DNA of 64,000 nucleotides from Hemerocallis citrina (taxonomy: Eukaryota > Streptophyta > Magnoliopsida > Asparagales > Asphodelaceae). The notes beneath the pieces were generated by a model. The model was not told the DNA's origin and made no database searches. It saw only the letters and a list, made by a program, of their open reading frames with translations. This document shows positions 34,885 through 46,533 of the stretch, one piece after another. The first letter of the stretch is position 1, and every line of letters starts with the position of its first letter. Made by a program: the position numbers and the translations under genes. The stretch covers positions 176,572,504 to 176,636,503 of the forward strand of contig CM030368.1 of assembly GCA_017893485.1 (NCBI GenBank), read 5' to 3'.

Positions 34885-35359
34885 TGTTCCAACTCGGCCT
34901 CCAACGGCATCGTTGGACATGGTAGACCGTCTTCTCTCTATCTCGATTACCTGCAAACCCTAGCTGGAAATCAAGAAGAGAGAAGGAAGGAGACGATGAA
35001 CAGTAATTCTCAATCTGGAAATCTATTCATATGCACACTGGTTAATTGGGTTTATTTATACAAAATGAAGAAGACATGTGCATCGCATGTAAATGAACCT
35101 GAACTCTAACAGAAAATGGTTAGGGTGGGAATCACTTAACCCATTCGCTAACCACCTTCTTACAGCTCTTTCCACGTGCATAGCGCACTACTAATACAGG
35201 GTCTTATCTGAAAGATAACATGCACTATTTACAAAATAACCCTTTCAAGACAAACAATTACTTGAGGACTGATATATTAGATACTTTCCCCCCAACTGCA
35301 ACTTGAATTCTGAGACCCCATGGCTGCACCTGAGTGAGATCCAACTGAGGATTGGATCA
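34885..35359 (-). repeat. 5' LTR of the ORF-carrying element
   Basis: 475 bp. The minus strand carries a TATAAATA box at 35053-35060 that would drive transcription toward the 737-codon ORF; the 3' LTR copy of this box is altered (TATAAAAAAA). Confidence 0.9.
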
Positions 35360-35364
35360 TTCAG

Positions 35365-36164
35365 GCGGGTTTTGATTTTGAGTTTTGATCTAGATTTGAG
35401 AAGGAGAAACGAGGAAGGAAAAAAAGAAGAAGGAATAATTTCAAAAATAATTTTAAATAAGTCCTCCAATTTATTGAGCACTTATCTAAAAAATATTTCA
35501 CTTAAAATATGTATAAAACTATGAGAGATTTTTTTATAGATAATATCTCCATATTAACAGGACTTATTTGATTAATCTCACTACAGCTCATTCTAGGGTG
35601 TAATTGTCACACCATACAAAATTTGATGCCATTACTTAATTGTGGGTAATGACAATTTTGTGCTTATAATAGTAAATGGCTAAAAAAACTAAATTAGGTA
35701 GAATTATGGGCAAACTGGTAAAATGTGGATAAAGGTTTCGAAAATTTGCCCCTTTTATTGTGTACTTTATTATTATTATCATTATAATAACTAGTAATTT
35801 ACACGTGCGATGCACGTCTTTATAAATATATATTTTTTTTAAAAAATTCAACATTGTCTGGCAACTCCGCCATTGCCTGTTCCAAGCCAGGAATCTGACC
35901 ACAAACCGGGTAAGGAGCAGGGTTGCGTTAGGCAGTTGACAGCCAGCACAAAACTTTGTCAAATTTATGAACATGAATCCTAATAATATACGCGCAAATG
36001 ATAGGGCATTTCCTGGAAGCGATGCGTTGTGCCTGCCTGCGGGTGCTTTGAAAAATGTGCAAGGAGCATCCCACCGGCGCCCGGGTGCAGTGAAAAATGG
36101 GCAAGAGTTCCTACACCAATCTGGACGTGTGCGGGTAAAGAAGCTCGTCTAGAAAAATAGGCTT
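35365..36164. other. Spacer before the LINE
   Basis: AT-rich and largely non-coding. 35967-36149 has a short open frame whose end (RVRVKKLV) runs into the LINE endonuclease text, so it may be the LINE 5' region. Confidence 0.4.
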
Positions 36165-36990
36165 ATGTTAGCGACTTAGAATATAGGAATATTGACTGGA
36201 AAATGCATAGAACTAGTAGATACCATAATTAGAAGAAATATTAATATAGCTTGTTTACAGGAAAAAAGTGGGTAGGGGAGAAAGCTAAAGAGATAAATGG
36301 TTTTAAATTATATTATACCAGTAAAATTAGAAATAGAAACAGAGTAGGAATTTTAGTAGATAAGAAATTCAAAAGAGATGTAGTAGGTGTTAATAGGAAA
36401 GATGATAGAATAATACAAATTAAGCTTGTTTTAGGGGGAAACATAATTAATATCAGTAGTACTTATGCACCCCAAGTAGGATTAGATGCACAAGCTAAAT
36501 TTTTTTTTGGGAAGATATGGTTGAGATAATTCAAGGAGTACCGTTAGGAGAGAAACTATTTATAGGAGGAGATTTAAATGAACTTGTAGGAGAAGATAAT
36601 ATGGGATATGAGAGGGTGCATGGAGGATATGGATTTGGAAATAAGAACGATGGTGGAGAGGCTCTATTAGATTTTGTGCCTTCGTATGATCTTATACTAG
36701 AAAATACTTATTTTAGGAAGAGGGGGGAACATATGATACCTTTAAAAGTGAGGCAAATAGGAATCAGATTGATTTTTTCATCACTAGAAAGGTGGATCGC
36801 TTGACATGTAAAGATTGTAAAGTTATACCGGGAGAGTGTTTAGCCTCACAGCATAGATTAATGGTATTGGATGTTAAGATTGAGAAACACATATGTGCAG
36901 GGAAGGAGACTAAGAACCGAAGAATTAGGTGGTGGAACTTGAAGGGAGATAAACTAGAAATTTTTAAAGATAAAGTCCTTAAATGAGCAT
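36165..36990 (+). pseudogene. LINE endonuclease domain remnant
   Basis: Scattered over several frames: NIGILTGKCIELVDTI and INIACLQEKKWVGEKAKEIN (early frame), GILVDKKFKRDVVGV, STYAPQVGLDAQAKF, then LFIGGDLNELVGEDN with the catalytic GDLN block, and DCKVIPGECLASQHRLMVLD. Stops and frameshifts make it non-functional. Confidence 0.8.
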
Positions 36991-37016
36991 CATGAAATTG
37001 GGAATGAGAGACAAAT

Positions 37017-38265
37017 ATGATGTGGACTAAAATGGTTACGTACATAAGAGAAATTTTAAAGGAGGTACTTGGAGAATCTAAAGGTAGATGGTTGCTAAAT
37101 AAAGAAATATGGCGGTGGCAAGAACTCCAAAATATTGTGAGAGAAAAAAGATTAACCTTCAAAATATGGCAAAAGAATAGAAATGAAGATGATTTGGAGA
37201 GATATAAGACCGTTAGAAAAGAAGTAAAGAAAGCGGTAAGAGATGCAAAAAAAAAAAAGTTTATGATGATTTATACACAAAATTAGAAATAAAAGAAGAA
37301 AAAAATAACATTTACAAGCTTGCTAAACAAAGGGATAGAAAAACAAAAGATCTGGATACAATCAAGTGTATTAAAAGCGAGGATTCAAGAGTCTTAGTAA
37401 AAGATGAGGAAATTAAGGAAAGATGGCGAAATTACTTTGAGACGTTATTAAATGAAAAGGTGGTGGGCAACTTAAATATAGAGGACTCGAGGGAGAGTCG
37501 AGAGCATATATTTTTCCGTAGAATTAGGACATCAGAGGTTCGAAATGCTCTAGGAAGGATGAAAATCGGAAAAGCTTTAGGACTGGATGATATACCCATT
37601 GAAGTTCGGAAGTGTCTTGGGGATGTAGGAGTGGGTTGGCTAACAAAATTATTTAATGAAATTTTGAGAACTAAGAAGATGCCCGAATAATGGAGAAATT
37701 GTATTTTAGTACCTATATATAAAAATAAAGGAGAAATTCAAAGTTGCTCAAACTACCGAGGAATTAAATTAATGAGTCATATGATGAAAATTTAGGAGAG
37801 AGTGATCGAATATAGATTGAGACTAGAAACTACAATGTCTGAGAATCAGTTTGGGTTTATGACTGAGAGGTCAACAATGGAAGCAATTTATGTACTGAGG
37901 AGACTTATGGAAAAATATAGAGAGAATAAGAAAGATCCACATATGTTTTTTACAGATCTAGAAAAAATATATGATAAAGTACCTAGAGACATAGTATGGT
38001 GGGTGTTAAATAATAAAAGAGTAACTCTTTGGGTATATTGAGGTAATTAAGGATATGTATGAAGGAGCAACGACCACAATTAGAATAACCACAGGAGAGA
38101 CTAGCGATTTTCCTATTACAGTATGTTTACATCAAGGTTCGACTTTAAGCTTCTACCTCTTTACTTTGATTATGGATAAATTGACGTGAGGAATACAAGA
38201 TGAGGTTCCTTGATGTAAGCTTTTTGCCGATGACATCGTCTTAGTGGACGAGACTGGAGTAGGAG
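37017..38265 (+). pseudogene. LINE reverse transcriptase, 5' part
   Basis: Reads a linker (LLNKEIWRWQELQNIVREKR), then reverse-transcriptase text: ALGRMKIGKALGLDDIPIEV, NCILVPIYKNKGEIQSCSNY, ENQFGFMTERSTMEAIYVLR, FFTDLEKIYDKVPRDIVWW and the catalytic FADD box at about 38224-38235 (KLFADDIVLVDETG). Stops occur at 37688-37690, about 37793 and after 38038. The solo LTR insertion follows a few codons after FADD. Confidence 0.85.
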
Positions 38266-38806
38266 TGTAATGCCCTGATTTTTCAATTTATGAAAAATTA
38301 TTTATTTTGTACTTAGTGTTCACGTGCAATATTTTTGGTAAATATTTTCTTCAAAGATGAGTAAAGATGTTTTAATATGTGCTTTTAATTATTTTACACA
38401 AAAGCCTTTAATTAGACAAAAAGCCCTTTCTTTTAAAAGCCCAAAGTTAATTTAATTTATTATTTTTTATAATAATTATTTTGGCCCATAAACTAAAGCC
38501 CATGGACTATTTTTTATACAACTTGTCATGTAGAATACAATTTAAAGACTATTTTATTTATATACAAAAATTTAGTGTACAATTTTTGGGCCTAGTTGCA
38601 TGCACGTGCACTACACGTACACGTGCAATATGCACATTCTAGTAGGCCGGTTGTAATCTTTTTGGAGGGAAATCAAATTTTGGGTGGAGATCATGGTGTG
38701 GTGGTTACTTGGTTGTGGGTAGTTAATGCAACTCCTACTTTCATCCTAGCCCTCCATCTTACAACCAACCAATTGATCCTAGCCCTCCATTTTCTTTGAT
38801 TTTTAG

Positions 38807-38834
38807 TATAAATACCCCCCCCCCCCCCCCCCCA
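38807..38834 (+). promoter_or_regulatory. Solo-LTR TATA box followed by a poly-C run
   Basis: TATAAATA immediately followed by about 20 consecutive C, then ATGGCTAG. This is a candidate retrotransposon promoter core. Confidence 0.6.
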
Positions 38835-39739
38835 TGGCTAGTTATTCTTGTGTAAAATTATTCTCTTCCAAACCTATAGCCTAAATTATATTATCTAGTA
38901 GTGTTTTTGTGAGTTGAAAGATTGAGAGTGTGTGAGATTTTGCTTGCACCAAGGAGAGGAGGCCGGCTACCACTAGAAGGAGGAGCTCGGGTGTGCTTGG
39001 GAGGCTTGTGTGCACGTGTTCAAGGAGGAGCATTTTCGTTGCAAAGACATTTGTCTAGGGATTGCTAGTGAATTTTTCTCTCCATACAAGGTGGGTAAAT
39101 TTTCTATATTTCTAAATAGGGATATATGCTAGATTGGAATGGAAAAATAATGCATGAAAAAAGGTTAATAAGAGTACACATTTTAATTGAAAAATTGAGC
39201 TATAAATTGATTGGAATGTGGGTGTGCAATCGTATGTGATTCGATTAGTAAAAATCTAATTTTTATGTGAATTAATTATGGCCATGGATTGTTGAAGGAA
39301 ATTTCATTATCTATGTCACAAATTATATACACAAAAGTTAGTAGATAAACCATGCTACTTTATGTGTTTTAATGAGCCTTTGTGTTGCATTGAAATAAAC
39401 AAATCAAATTATGGATTCGTATGGTTGGTAAATGACTAAAAACAGAAATTAATATGAGAAATTTCTAGTAAAGAGATTGAGATGTTGATTATGAAGAAAT
39501 GTCGAAAAGAAGAATGTGGTAATTATAATGTAGAACTTGAATTAGTTACATGAAAATATGTTTTAATTGTTACAAAAATTATTTTACTCATACTGGTATG
39601 TAAATTATGTGAGGAAGAATTAATCTGGAGTTGTACAGTAATTTTTATGAAAACCAAATGAAATGGGGACTCGTTGAACATCGAAATGTTCTAAATAACA
39701 GAGAGTATGGGTTAAATAAAATTGGAATTATACTAGTGA

Positions 39740-39970
39740 CAACCTGATCACGTAGCACAAGTGGTCATAGTGTGCGGTTGGGTTCCCTGTGGTGATCGGT
39801 TCGAATCCTCTGGGCAACACATTTTATTCCATGAATTTTTTAAATAAAAGAAAGCAGCGACCGAGAGCATATAATGCTCTCAGTCCTTTTTATAGCGCTT
39901 GTAACCCTCGGCCTAGTGGTCTGTGCCTTGGGCATTTTTGCTGGGTTCGAATCTTGCCCTCGGCAAGATG
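39740..39970 (+). other. Two tRNA-like (pol III A/B box) segments inside the solo LTR
   Basis: At about 39753-39813, TAGCACAAGTGG is followed by GGTTCGAATCC. At about 39908-39958, CGGCCTAGTGG is followed by GGTTCGAATCTTG. These match box A and box B of tRNA genes at roughly tRNA spacing. The stems do not pair well enough to call real tRNA genes; SINE-type relics are more likely. Confidence 0.4.
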
Positions 39971-41639
39971 GGAAAAAATGTTTTTTTTGATGTTTTGGTG
40001 ATCAAAAAATGTGGAAAAAATATGGTTATTCTTCTAAAAATATGTAGGACTTTATAAAAATAATTTGGGAATTATTCGCATGAAATAAAATATGATTTGA
40101 GAATAAAATGTGTAATTAGAACTATGGTTTTATAAGTGTTTTTTTGGGAAAATTATACCTTGCAAAAAGAACTTGAAATGAAGGATTAGAAGATTAATAT
40201 AGTAAAGATTGGAGTGATATTATGTGATGGATGTGATTTATTCCTAATTGAGAATAGTATGAAAATATGGATTGTGAATATTCATTAGTGATGTAAAGTA
40301 TTTCACATTTGAGAATAATGTGACAACTATGAAATGTGATTTATTCTCGTTGGAGAATAGTGCGACAAATTATGATGCGTGAGTATCCATCTTGATTGAA
40401 TACTAGTGATGTGGGTTTTAATGTGAAAATAATAATTCTTGAGTTACATGATGAATAGTTGAAATTCATGTATAGTTATGGACTATTTGAACGAATTAGA
40501 AATCATGATTTGAAAAGAGAAATATTTTTGAGTATGATGAATCAACAAATGAATTTATGAGTTGGAAATGCTCATTTTGGAAATTGTGAATTGAAAATTG
40601 AAACAAAAAGAGTAGCTAAGTCTCCCCCGGCATTTGGAAATAAATGAAATGGAAATTTGAAAGAAAGACCAAGGTTGGTCATGTTTGAATGAATGAATAA
40701 GTCCGGTTTAGTGGAGAGGCTAACTCTAGAGCTTTGATTTTTGTTCATGATTTTGATAAAAACTAAGGATTAGTACATAGTGGAGACGTGATGAAAGTAA
40801 GAGAAAAACATTGAGTATGAGGGCCATTGGATAGCGGCGAGAGCGTATCCCAGGATGTCCCATGATGAGTCTGGGCGAGGATACTGCTCCAGAGTACCGT
40901 CCCGGTGGCGACGCTCGTGGGATGTTTGAAGACTATGGGTGGTGTCATGTCTACGGTAGGAGCTGAATTACCACAGGATGTCTACATGATGAGTCATGTC
41001 AGCGATGGGATTCCCTCCAGGACGCCTAGTCATGAGTTCGTAGGTCAGAAAATATCTAGGATACTTACCGTAATTACAGTACTAGATTAAGTCATGACGA
41101 GGGATTGAACCCTACAAAGATGAAGAACGATTAAGGGCTTGCCCTCGGACCTATGTAGTATGGGATGCATAGAATCCGAACAAGTGCGCATTAGTGTCAT
41201 ATAATATAAATAAATGCATTAAGGACTAAGTGCACAATCACAACACGACATCAATAGAGTAGCCCCTTTAGTTTGATATGTGACAAGTTTGTGTTTGCTA
41301 AATATGGAAAATAAGTTATATTATTTTCAGCATAGAGAAGATGGCCGTGTATAATGATCGTCGGTTGAATAAACCGACGTACCCACAGTCTTATATGCAG
41401 GTAAATGGCTTGATAAAGATTAAAGAGGAACAAATGCTTAAAGATTCCTTAATGTTGTTGTATATTTGTTTCATTATTGTAAATTTTACTTCCGCTGTGC
41501 AATGTAAATTGTAATGTATTCATGTAAACTCTGATGTAAAGTGAAAAGTTCAAATTTCCTTGTAAAATTGTACTAAAGGAAGCGAAAAGATCCTGTAGAA
41601 CATCTCGAATTCAGTGTATTTGGAATTCGGGGCATTACA

Positions 41640-42069
41640 AGGAGTTAATGCTAAATTAGAATTGTGGAGAGAAACTTTGGAAGCTGGAGGCTTTAGAATA
41701 AACAGAACTAAAACAGAGTATATGGAGTGTAATTTTAGTGATATTCGAAACACAACTGAGAAAGTAGTGAATCTTGATGGCCAAGAGATACCTAAGAGAG
41801 ACTATTTCCAATATTTAGGCTCGATTATACAAAGAGATAGGGAGATCTGTGAAGATGTTATACATACAATCCAAGCATGGTGGTTTAAGTGGAGAAGTGC
41901 TAGTGGTGTTTTGTGTGTCAAACGTATACCTTTGAAGTTGAAGAATTTTTTTTTAGGATGGACATTAGAACATCAATAATGTATGAAGCAGAGTGTTGGG
42001 AAACAAAGAAACAACATGTTCAAAAAGTGAGTGTAGTGGAGATGAGGATGCTAAGATGGATGTGTGGTA
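41640..42069 (+). pseudogene. LINE reverse transcriptase, 3' part
   Basis: Resumes in frame after the solo LTR: VNAKLELWRETLEAGGFRIN, RTKTEYMECNFS, KRDYFQYLGSIIQRD. A frameshifted continuation follows (KKQHVQKVSVVEMRMLRWMC) and stops at 42069. Joining 38265 to 41645 restores collinearity with RTE reverse transcriptases. Confidence 0.85.
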
Positions 42070-42071
42070 AA

Positions 42072-42157
42072 CAGGGCTGGCCCTGAGTTCCCAGGGGCTT
42101 AAGGCGAACTCCTGAAATGGGGCCCCTAATAACAATATTTTTTATGCGCAAAATACG
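42072..42157. mobile_element. Truncated hAT-like element end
   Basis: Starts CAGGGCTGGCCCTGAGTTCC and continues AAGGCGAACTCC and AAATGGGGCCCC. This resembles the reverse complement of the right end of the 350-735 element. Its other end is not found in the window, apparently because the adjacent LTR sequence interrupts it. Confidence 0.6.
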
Positions 42158-43997
42158 TGTAACCCCTGTTTTCCCAAAAAAGTATTTTTGTGTATTTTCT
42201 GTATTTAAAATTTTTGCAAAATATTTTTTTCGATTTTCAATTTCTTTTGTCAAAATGTATTGTTGGATCTCCTATTAAAATCTGTTTTCGATCAATTATT
42301 TCATTTGTAACTATTTTCTATGATTTTTTTTTATTGTAATACAATTCTTATTTTTGTTATTATTACGCTTATTATTATTATTACTGTTATTATTATTACT
42401 ATTATTATTGTTATCATTTTCTTATTATTATTGTTATTAGTATCATTGTTATTATTGTTATTTTTGACTGGTTATTAAAAACCCACTTTTATTTACTAAC
42501 TATATTTGTAGTATTTTAGACAAATCCTATTTTGTAATGCAAATTACAATTTTTTATTATAAACAATATTTTTATAAGTTATTTTATTTTTTATTGAACT
42601 TTTAAACCCTAATCCATTTTAAAACTCTATTGGATACCCATTAACTTAAACTACCCACTAATAACCCTACCCATTAACTTAACACCCAAACTCGATACCC
42701 TATTTCTCCTATACCCGAAACCCATTTTGCCTAATGCTAACCCGATACCCTCTGTATCCACCAGCCGTCATCTCCCTTACTCTAACCCTAAACTACTCCG
42801 CTGTATATAAACCATTGCCTTGCGACTGTTTACCTCCCCCTGACATTAAACCCTAGCGCCTCCTGTGTGCTCCTCTCGGCTGTCCAACCCACTCGACATC
42901 CCCCGTTCTCCCTCTCTCTCTCTTCTGCCTGTGCAGCATCGCAGACCCAGTCCTACCGCTCCCCATCTGACCCGACGCTGCCCCTGGGCCTCCCCTCGAC
43001 TTCAGCGAGTCCCGCTGCCTCCCGCTCCGCAGCCAGGCAGCCAGCGCCATCGCGGTCCCTGCAGCGCCTTCCTCCTTCCGAAGCTTTCTCCCTAGCTCCG
43101 ACCTACACCCTAATCTCCACCTCGGCACAGCCACCCTGTGCGTGGTGCTCTCTGGCGGCAGTGCTGCCACTTCTCCGTCGTGCTCCGCCGTTTTTCGTGG
43201 TCGTCTCTCACTTCCTCCCGCTCCTTGTGTGTGAGTGCATTTGTGGTGCGTGTATTCTTGTTGGTTCGTTTTGGGTTCATGGTGGGTTGTGGTTTGTCGT
43301 TCGTTGCATTTGATTGCCCGGGAATCCGTTCCAGTTATTCTTGCTTGGAGTCATTTTCGTGGTCGGTTAAGGCAAGTAACTTGTATTAAATTCTTTTACA
43401 AATACAAGTATTAAATACCGTCTGTAGTGTTGTTGGGTTCTAGAGATAATTTGTATGTGAAATCCCCTTGTTGATATTGTATCTATAGTGATGATTTGAC
43501 CATAGTTGCCTCACGACATACATGACATGATATAACCTAGGACTGACCATATCTTGTTGCATATATGCGTGTCGTTCTTATGATATCTTGTGCTCATTCG
43601 TGTTATTCGTAGTAGACATGTTGTGGACTTGTGAAATACCCTATATCATGTTGCTTGGACACCTAGTGTACTCTATTTTGTGTTTGGTTGTGTTTGGATG
43701 AGTCCTATGTGAACTAGTGGATTTTGTGCACATGTGATATTTTCAGTGGCTTTCTTGTTTTGATCAGTATTTTAGACCCTATTAAGGTCAGTATTTAAAA
43801 ATATTTTGTATACATGAACTGTAGAGAATTCTGTCTATTTTCCAACCTTTTTGACGGATCTCAGTTTCGATTTACAGTTTGTGAGTTATGTCAATTTTAG
43901 TACAGTGGTGTCGAAAGATTTCCAGATTGTGTTTTCTGTGAATTCTGAAGAGTAATCTATTTTTATTCTGGTGTTAAAATTATTATTTTGATCTGAA
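42158..43997 (+). repeat. LTR fragment, plus orientation (LARD family)
   Basis: Starts TGTAACCCCTGTTTTCCC, similar to the terminus of the LARD LTRs at 49863 read on the minus strand. It carries a (TTA)n tract (about 42360-42460), AACCC-rich sequence, a TATATAA box at 42804-42810, a C/T- and GC-rich leader, then AT-rich sequence. The proline- or serine-rich ORFs at 42853-43389 fall in the leader and are not supported as genes. Confidence 0.6.
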
Positions 43998-45090
43998 TTT
44001 TTGCTCAGTATTTCTAGACTTGATTGGGGTTTACCCAAAATTTTGGTGGATTTATTTGGGGAGTTTGACAAACCTTTTCATGCTTGCAGATAAAGATTTT
44101 ACATTCAGAATTTTACTACTGTTCAGTAAAGAACTTGATTTTAGACCTATTTCTACTTTCTGTTTCCAAATAATTTCTGAATATGAAAGTTAGCCTACTG
44201 TATCTATTTTATTACCCTTTTGGCGGGTTTGGATTTCGATTTATGGTTTGTGAGATATTGCTGTTTTCGTACTGCAGTGTTGTGATTTCAGATTTACAAA
44301 ACCACAATATTTTGATGTTTTCTGATTTTACTTGACTACTCTATTTATATTGGAAAATTATGAAACTTGAGTTTCTGTTACTATACATATAGGGGAATAC
44401 CCCAAACTTGAGTTTCTATTACTATACAAACTGAGATTTCCGTTGCTACAAAAATGTAAATCTGAATCCGTTAAAGAATCTAGAAAATAGACTCCCGGCT
44501 GAATCCAGCAAACACATATAAGTCATATGGTATTTCATGAAAACATGAGTTAAAACTGAATTGAAACCAGAAAACACGTTCAGCCAGAAATCTGAAGATT
44601 GTATTCAAGAACAGGAAAACAGCGTGAAAACTCGCAAATTAAATCCACGAAAAATCTGGGGTATTCCCCAATATGTGTAGTAATAGAAAATCAAGTTTCA
44701 TAATTTTCCAATAAAAATAGAGTAGTCAAGTAAAATCAGAAAACAGCAAGATGATGTAGTTCTGTAAATCTGAAATCACAAACAATGCAGTACGAAAACA
44801 ACCATATCTTGCAAACCATAAATCGAAATCCAAATCTGCCAAAAGGGTAATAAAATAGATACAGTAGGCTAACTTTCATATTCAGAAATATTTTGGAAAT
44901 AGCAAGTAGAAATAGGTCGAAAATCAGATTCTTTACCGAATAGTAGTAAAATTCTGCATGTAAAATCTTTATTTACGAACATGAAAAGGTTTGTAAATTT
45001 GCGAGCATGAAAAGGTTTGTAAAACTCTTCAAATAAATTCACCAAAATTCTGGGTAAACCCGAATCAAGTCTAGGAATACTGAGCAAAAT
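43998..45090. repeat. Large inverted repeat, arms of about 410 and 435 bp
   Basis: Left arm 43998-44407 (TTTTTGCTCAGTATTTCTAG ... GGGGAATACCCCA) and right arm 44656-45090 (TGGGGTATTCCCC ... CTAGGAATACTGAGCAAAA) are reverse complements at high identity over their length, around a spacer of about 248 bp. The right arm contains an extra tandem duplication of GAACATGAAAAGGTTTGTAAA. The spacer is related to the LARD LTR around 48290-48450. The structure looks like two LTR copies joined in opposite orientations. Confidence 0.85.
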
Positions 45091-46533
45091 TTTCGTGTAT
45101 TTTCTGTATGTATTTTCCATGTTTCCCCAAATATGAATTTTTCGTGTATTTTCTGTATTTGAAATTTTCGTAAATTATTTTTACCGCCTTCAAATTCTTT
45201 TGTCAAATTGTATTACTGGATCTCCTATTAAAATCTGTTTTCGATCAATAATTTTATTGTAACAATTTTCTATGAATTTTACATTGTAATACGAATCTTA
45301 TTTTTGATATTGTTACTTTGATCTCTTTTATTATTACTACTACTGTTATTATTAGTACTATTATTATTTTTATCATTTTTTTCTTATTATTATTATTGTT
45401 CTCAGTATTTTTATTATTATTGTTATTGTTATTGTTATTATTATTATTATTAATATTTCTATAAAATCCAAATTGTATATTTTATTTGTTATTTTATTTT
45501 TTATTTTTCCAAAACCGAAACCAATTTAATACCCCTAAACCCATTTAATTTAAACCCATACCCAATAAAATACCCTATAACCCCTTCAGTCCATTTAATC
45601 CTTAACACCCTATTTCCCATTTACCCTGTTATTACCCTACCCATTAACACACCCCTCCATACCCGTTAAGCCCTTACCATACCCGAAACCCATTTGTTCT
45701 CCCATTCTAAACCCTATCTCTACCTTATATATATAACCCACCTATATCCTACCTATTCGTTTACTTCGTCAGCCGCCCTCTCCTCCCTTCCTCCTGTTCC
45801 CCATGCAACCCATCCACTCGCCTCTTCCTTCCCTCCAGCTCAGCCGCATCACCCTGTCCCCTCCTCCACCTTCTACTGCGGCGACTACTGCACTCGTGAC
45901 AGCCTGCAGTGCGTCGTCCCCCGTTCCCCCCATGCTCCTCTGCCTCACCCCGCCTCTCGTCTCCTCCTCACGACAGCCTGCTTCCCCGATGCCGCGCACC
46001 CTCCCATCGCACCCCTGTGCTGCCTCCACCTGGCCGCATCGTCGGAGTAGGCAGACAGCAACACACCCTGCTTCCCCAATGCCGTGCAGCCAGCCCTTGC
46101 TGGCAGCCCTTCCGGCCTGTCCTCCCAACACCGGTGCTGCCCCTGTGCACCGTCCGCCGTCCGCCGCCTTGCCGCCCTGTGCTGATCACAGTGCACTCCC
46201 CTTTGCCTTGTTGTTGCTGTTGGGTTTTGATCATGTGGATCCAAAGCCGTCGATCTCCTCTTGATCATCCAATTAGATCCTAGCCGTTCGATCTCTTCTT
46301 GATCGTCACGATCATGATGATCATCAACTTCCTTTGATCGCAGCCGTTCGATTGATCGATCTTGATCTTTATCATTATCTTCATCATCAGAAAAATCTGA
46401 CCATCCGATCTGATCCGATCATTTTAATCTTGATCTTCGATCTTAGCCGTCTGATTGTGTTCATGATCATCGTCTTCATCATGCTCACGATCGTTCGTTG
46501 TGTTCATGCCCGGGATCCGTTCCCGTTATTCTT
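45091..46533 (+). repeat. Second plus-oriented LTR fragment of the same family
   Basis: Parallels 42180-43340. Shared blocks are GTGTATTTTCTGTATTTRAAATTTT, TGGATCTCCTATTAAAATCTG, a (TTA)n tract (about 45325-45455), AACCC-rich sequence, TATATATATAA (45726-45736), a GC-rich leader and CCCGGGATCCGTTCCCGTTATTC. 46210-46500 is unusually dense in GATC. The overlapping proline-rich ORFs at 45769-46283 lie in the leader, with no recognised product. Confidence 0.6.

Larger units (their letters stand above)
31612..35359 (-). mobile_element. Non-autonomous LTR retrotransposon carrying a 737-codon unknown ORF
   Basis: 3748 bp on the minus strand. LTRs are 31612-32087 (3') and 34885-35359 (5'), about 97% alike by eye, with TG...CA ends and the 5-bp duplication TTCAG (31607-31611, 35360-35364). 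The primer-binding site lies at 34870-34883, and the minus-strand purine tract GAAGGGGAAAGGAT lies just inside the 3' LTR. There is no integrase, reverse transcriptase, RNase H or protease in any frame. The only long frame is the 737-codon ORF. It must therefore have been mobilised by another element's enzymes. Confidence 0.9.
38266..41639. mobile_element. Solo LTR (3374 bp) of a Ty3/gypsy-like element
   Basis: Begins TGTAATGCCCTGA and ends GGGGCATTACA, with the 5-bp duplication AGGAG at 38261-38265 and 41640-41644. No internal region, PBS or coding domains. Length and termini resemble the long LTRs of plant chromovirus (Tekay/Del-like) elements. A TATAAATA box at 38807-38814 on the plus strand, followed by a run of about 20 C, suggests plus orientation. 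Probably the product of LTR-LTR recombination. Confidence 0.85.
36165..42069 (+). mobile_element. RTE-clade LINE, decayed, interrupted by a solo LTR
   Basis: Encodes an apurinic-type endonuclease then a reverse transcriptase in the arrangement of plant RTE elements (host annotation often calls these craniofacial development protein 2-like). The frame is broken by many stops and shifts. A 3.37-kb solo LTR (38266-41639) interrupts it, and it is truncated at about 42069 by a hAT-like fragment, so its 3' end is absent. Confidence 0.85.

Noticed and set aside
39753..39970. Functional tRNA genes
   Set aside because: Box A and B words are present but acceptor, anticodon and T stems do not pair convincingly.
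42853..43389. Overlapping Pro/Ser/Arg-rich ORFs on both strands
   Set aside because: They lie in the GC-rich leader downstream of an LTR TATA box, overlap in several frames and match no known domain.
45769..46283. Several overlapping 90-150-codon ORFs
   Set aside because: Same explanation: GC-rich LTR leader, open in both directions, not conserved with the parallel leader at 42853.
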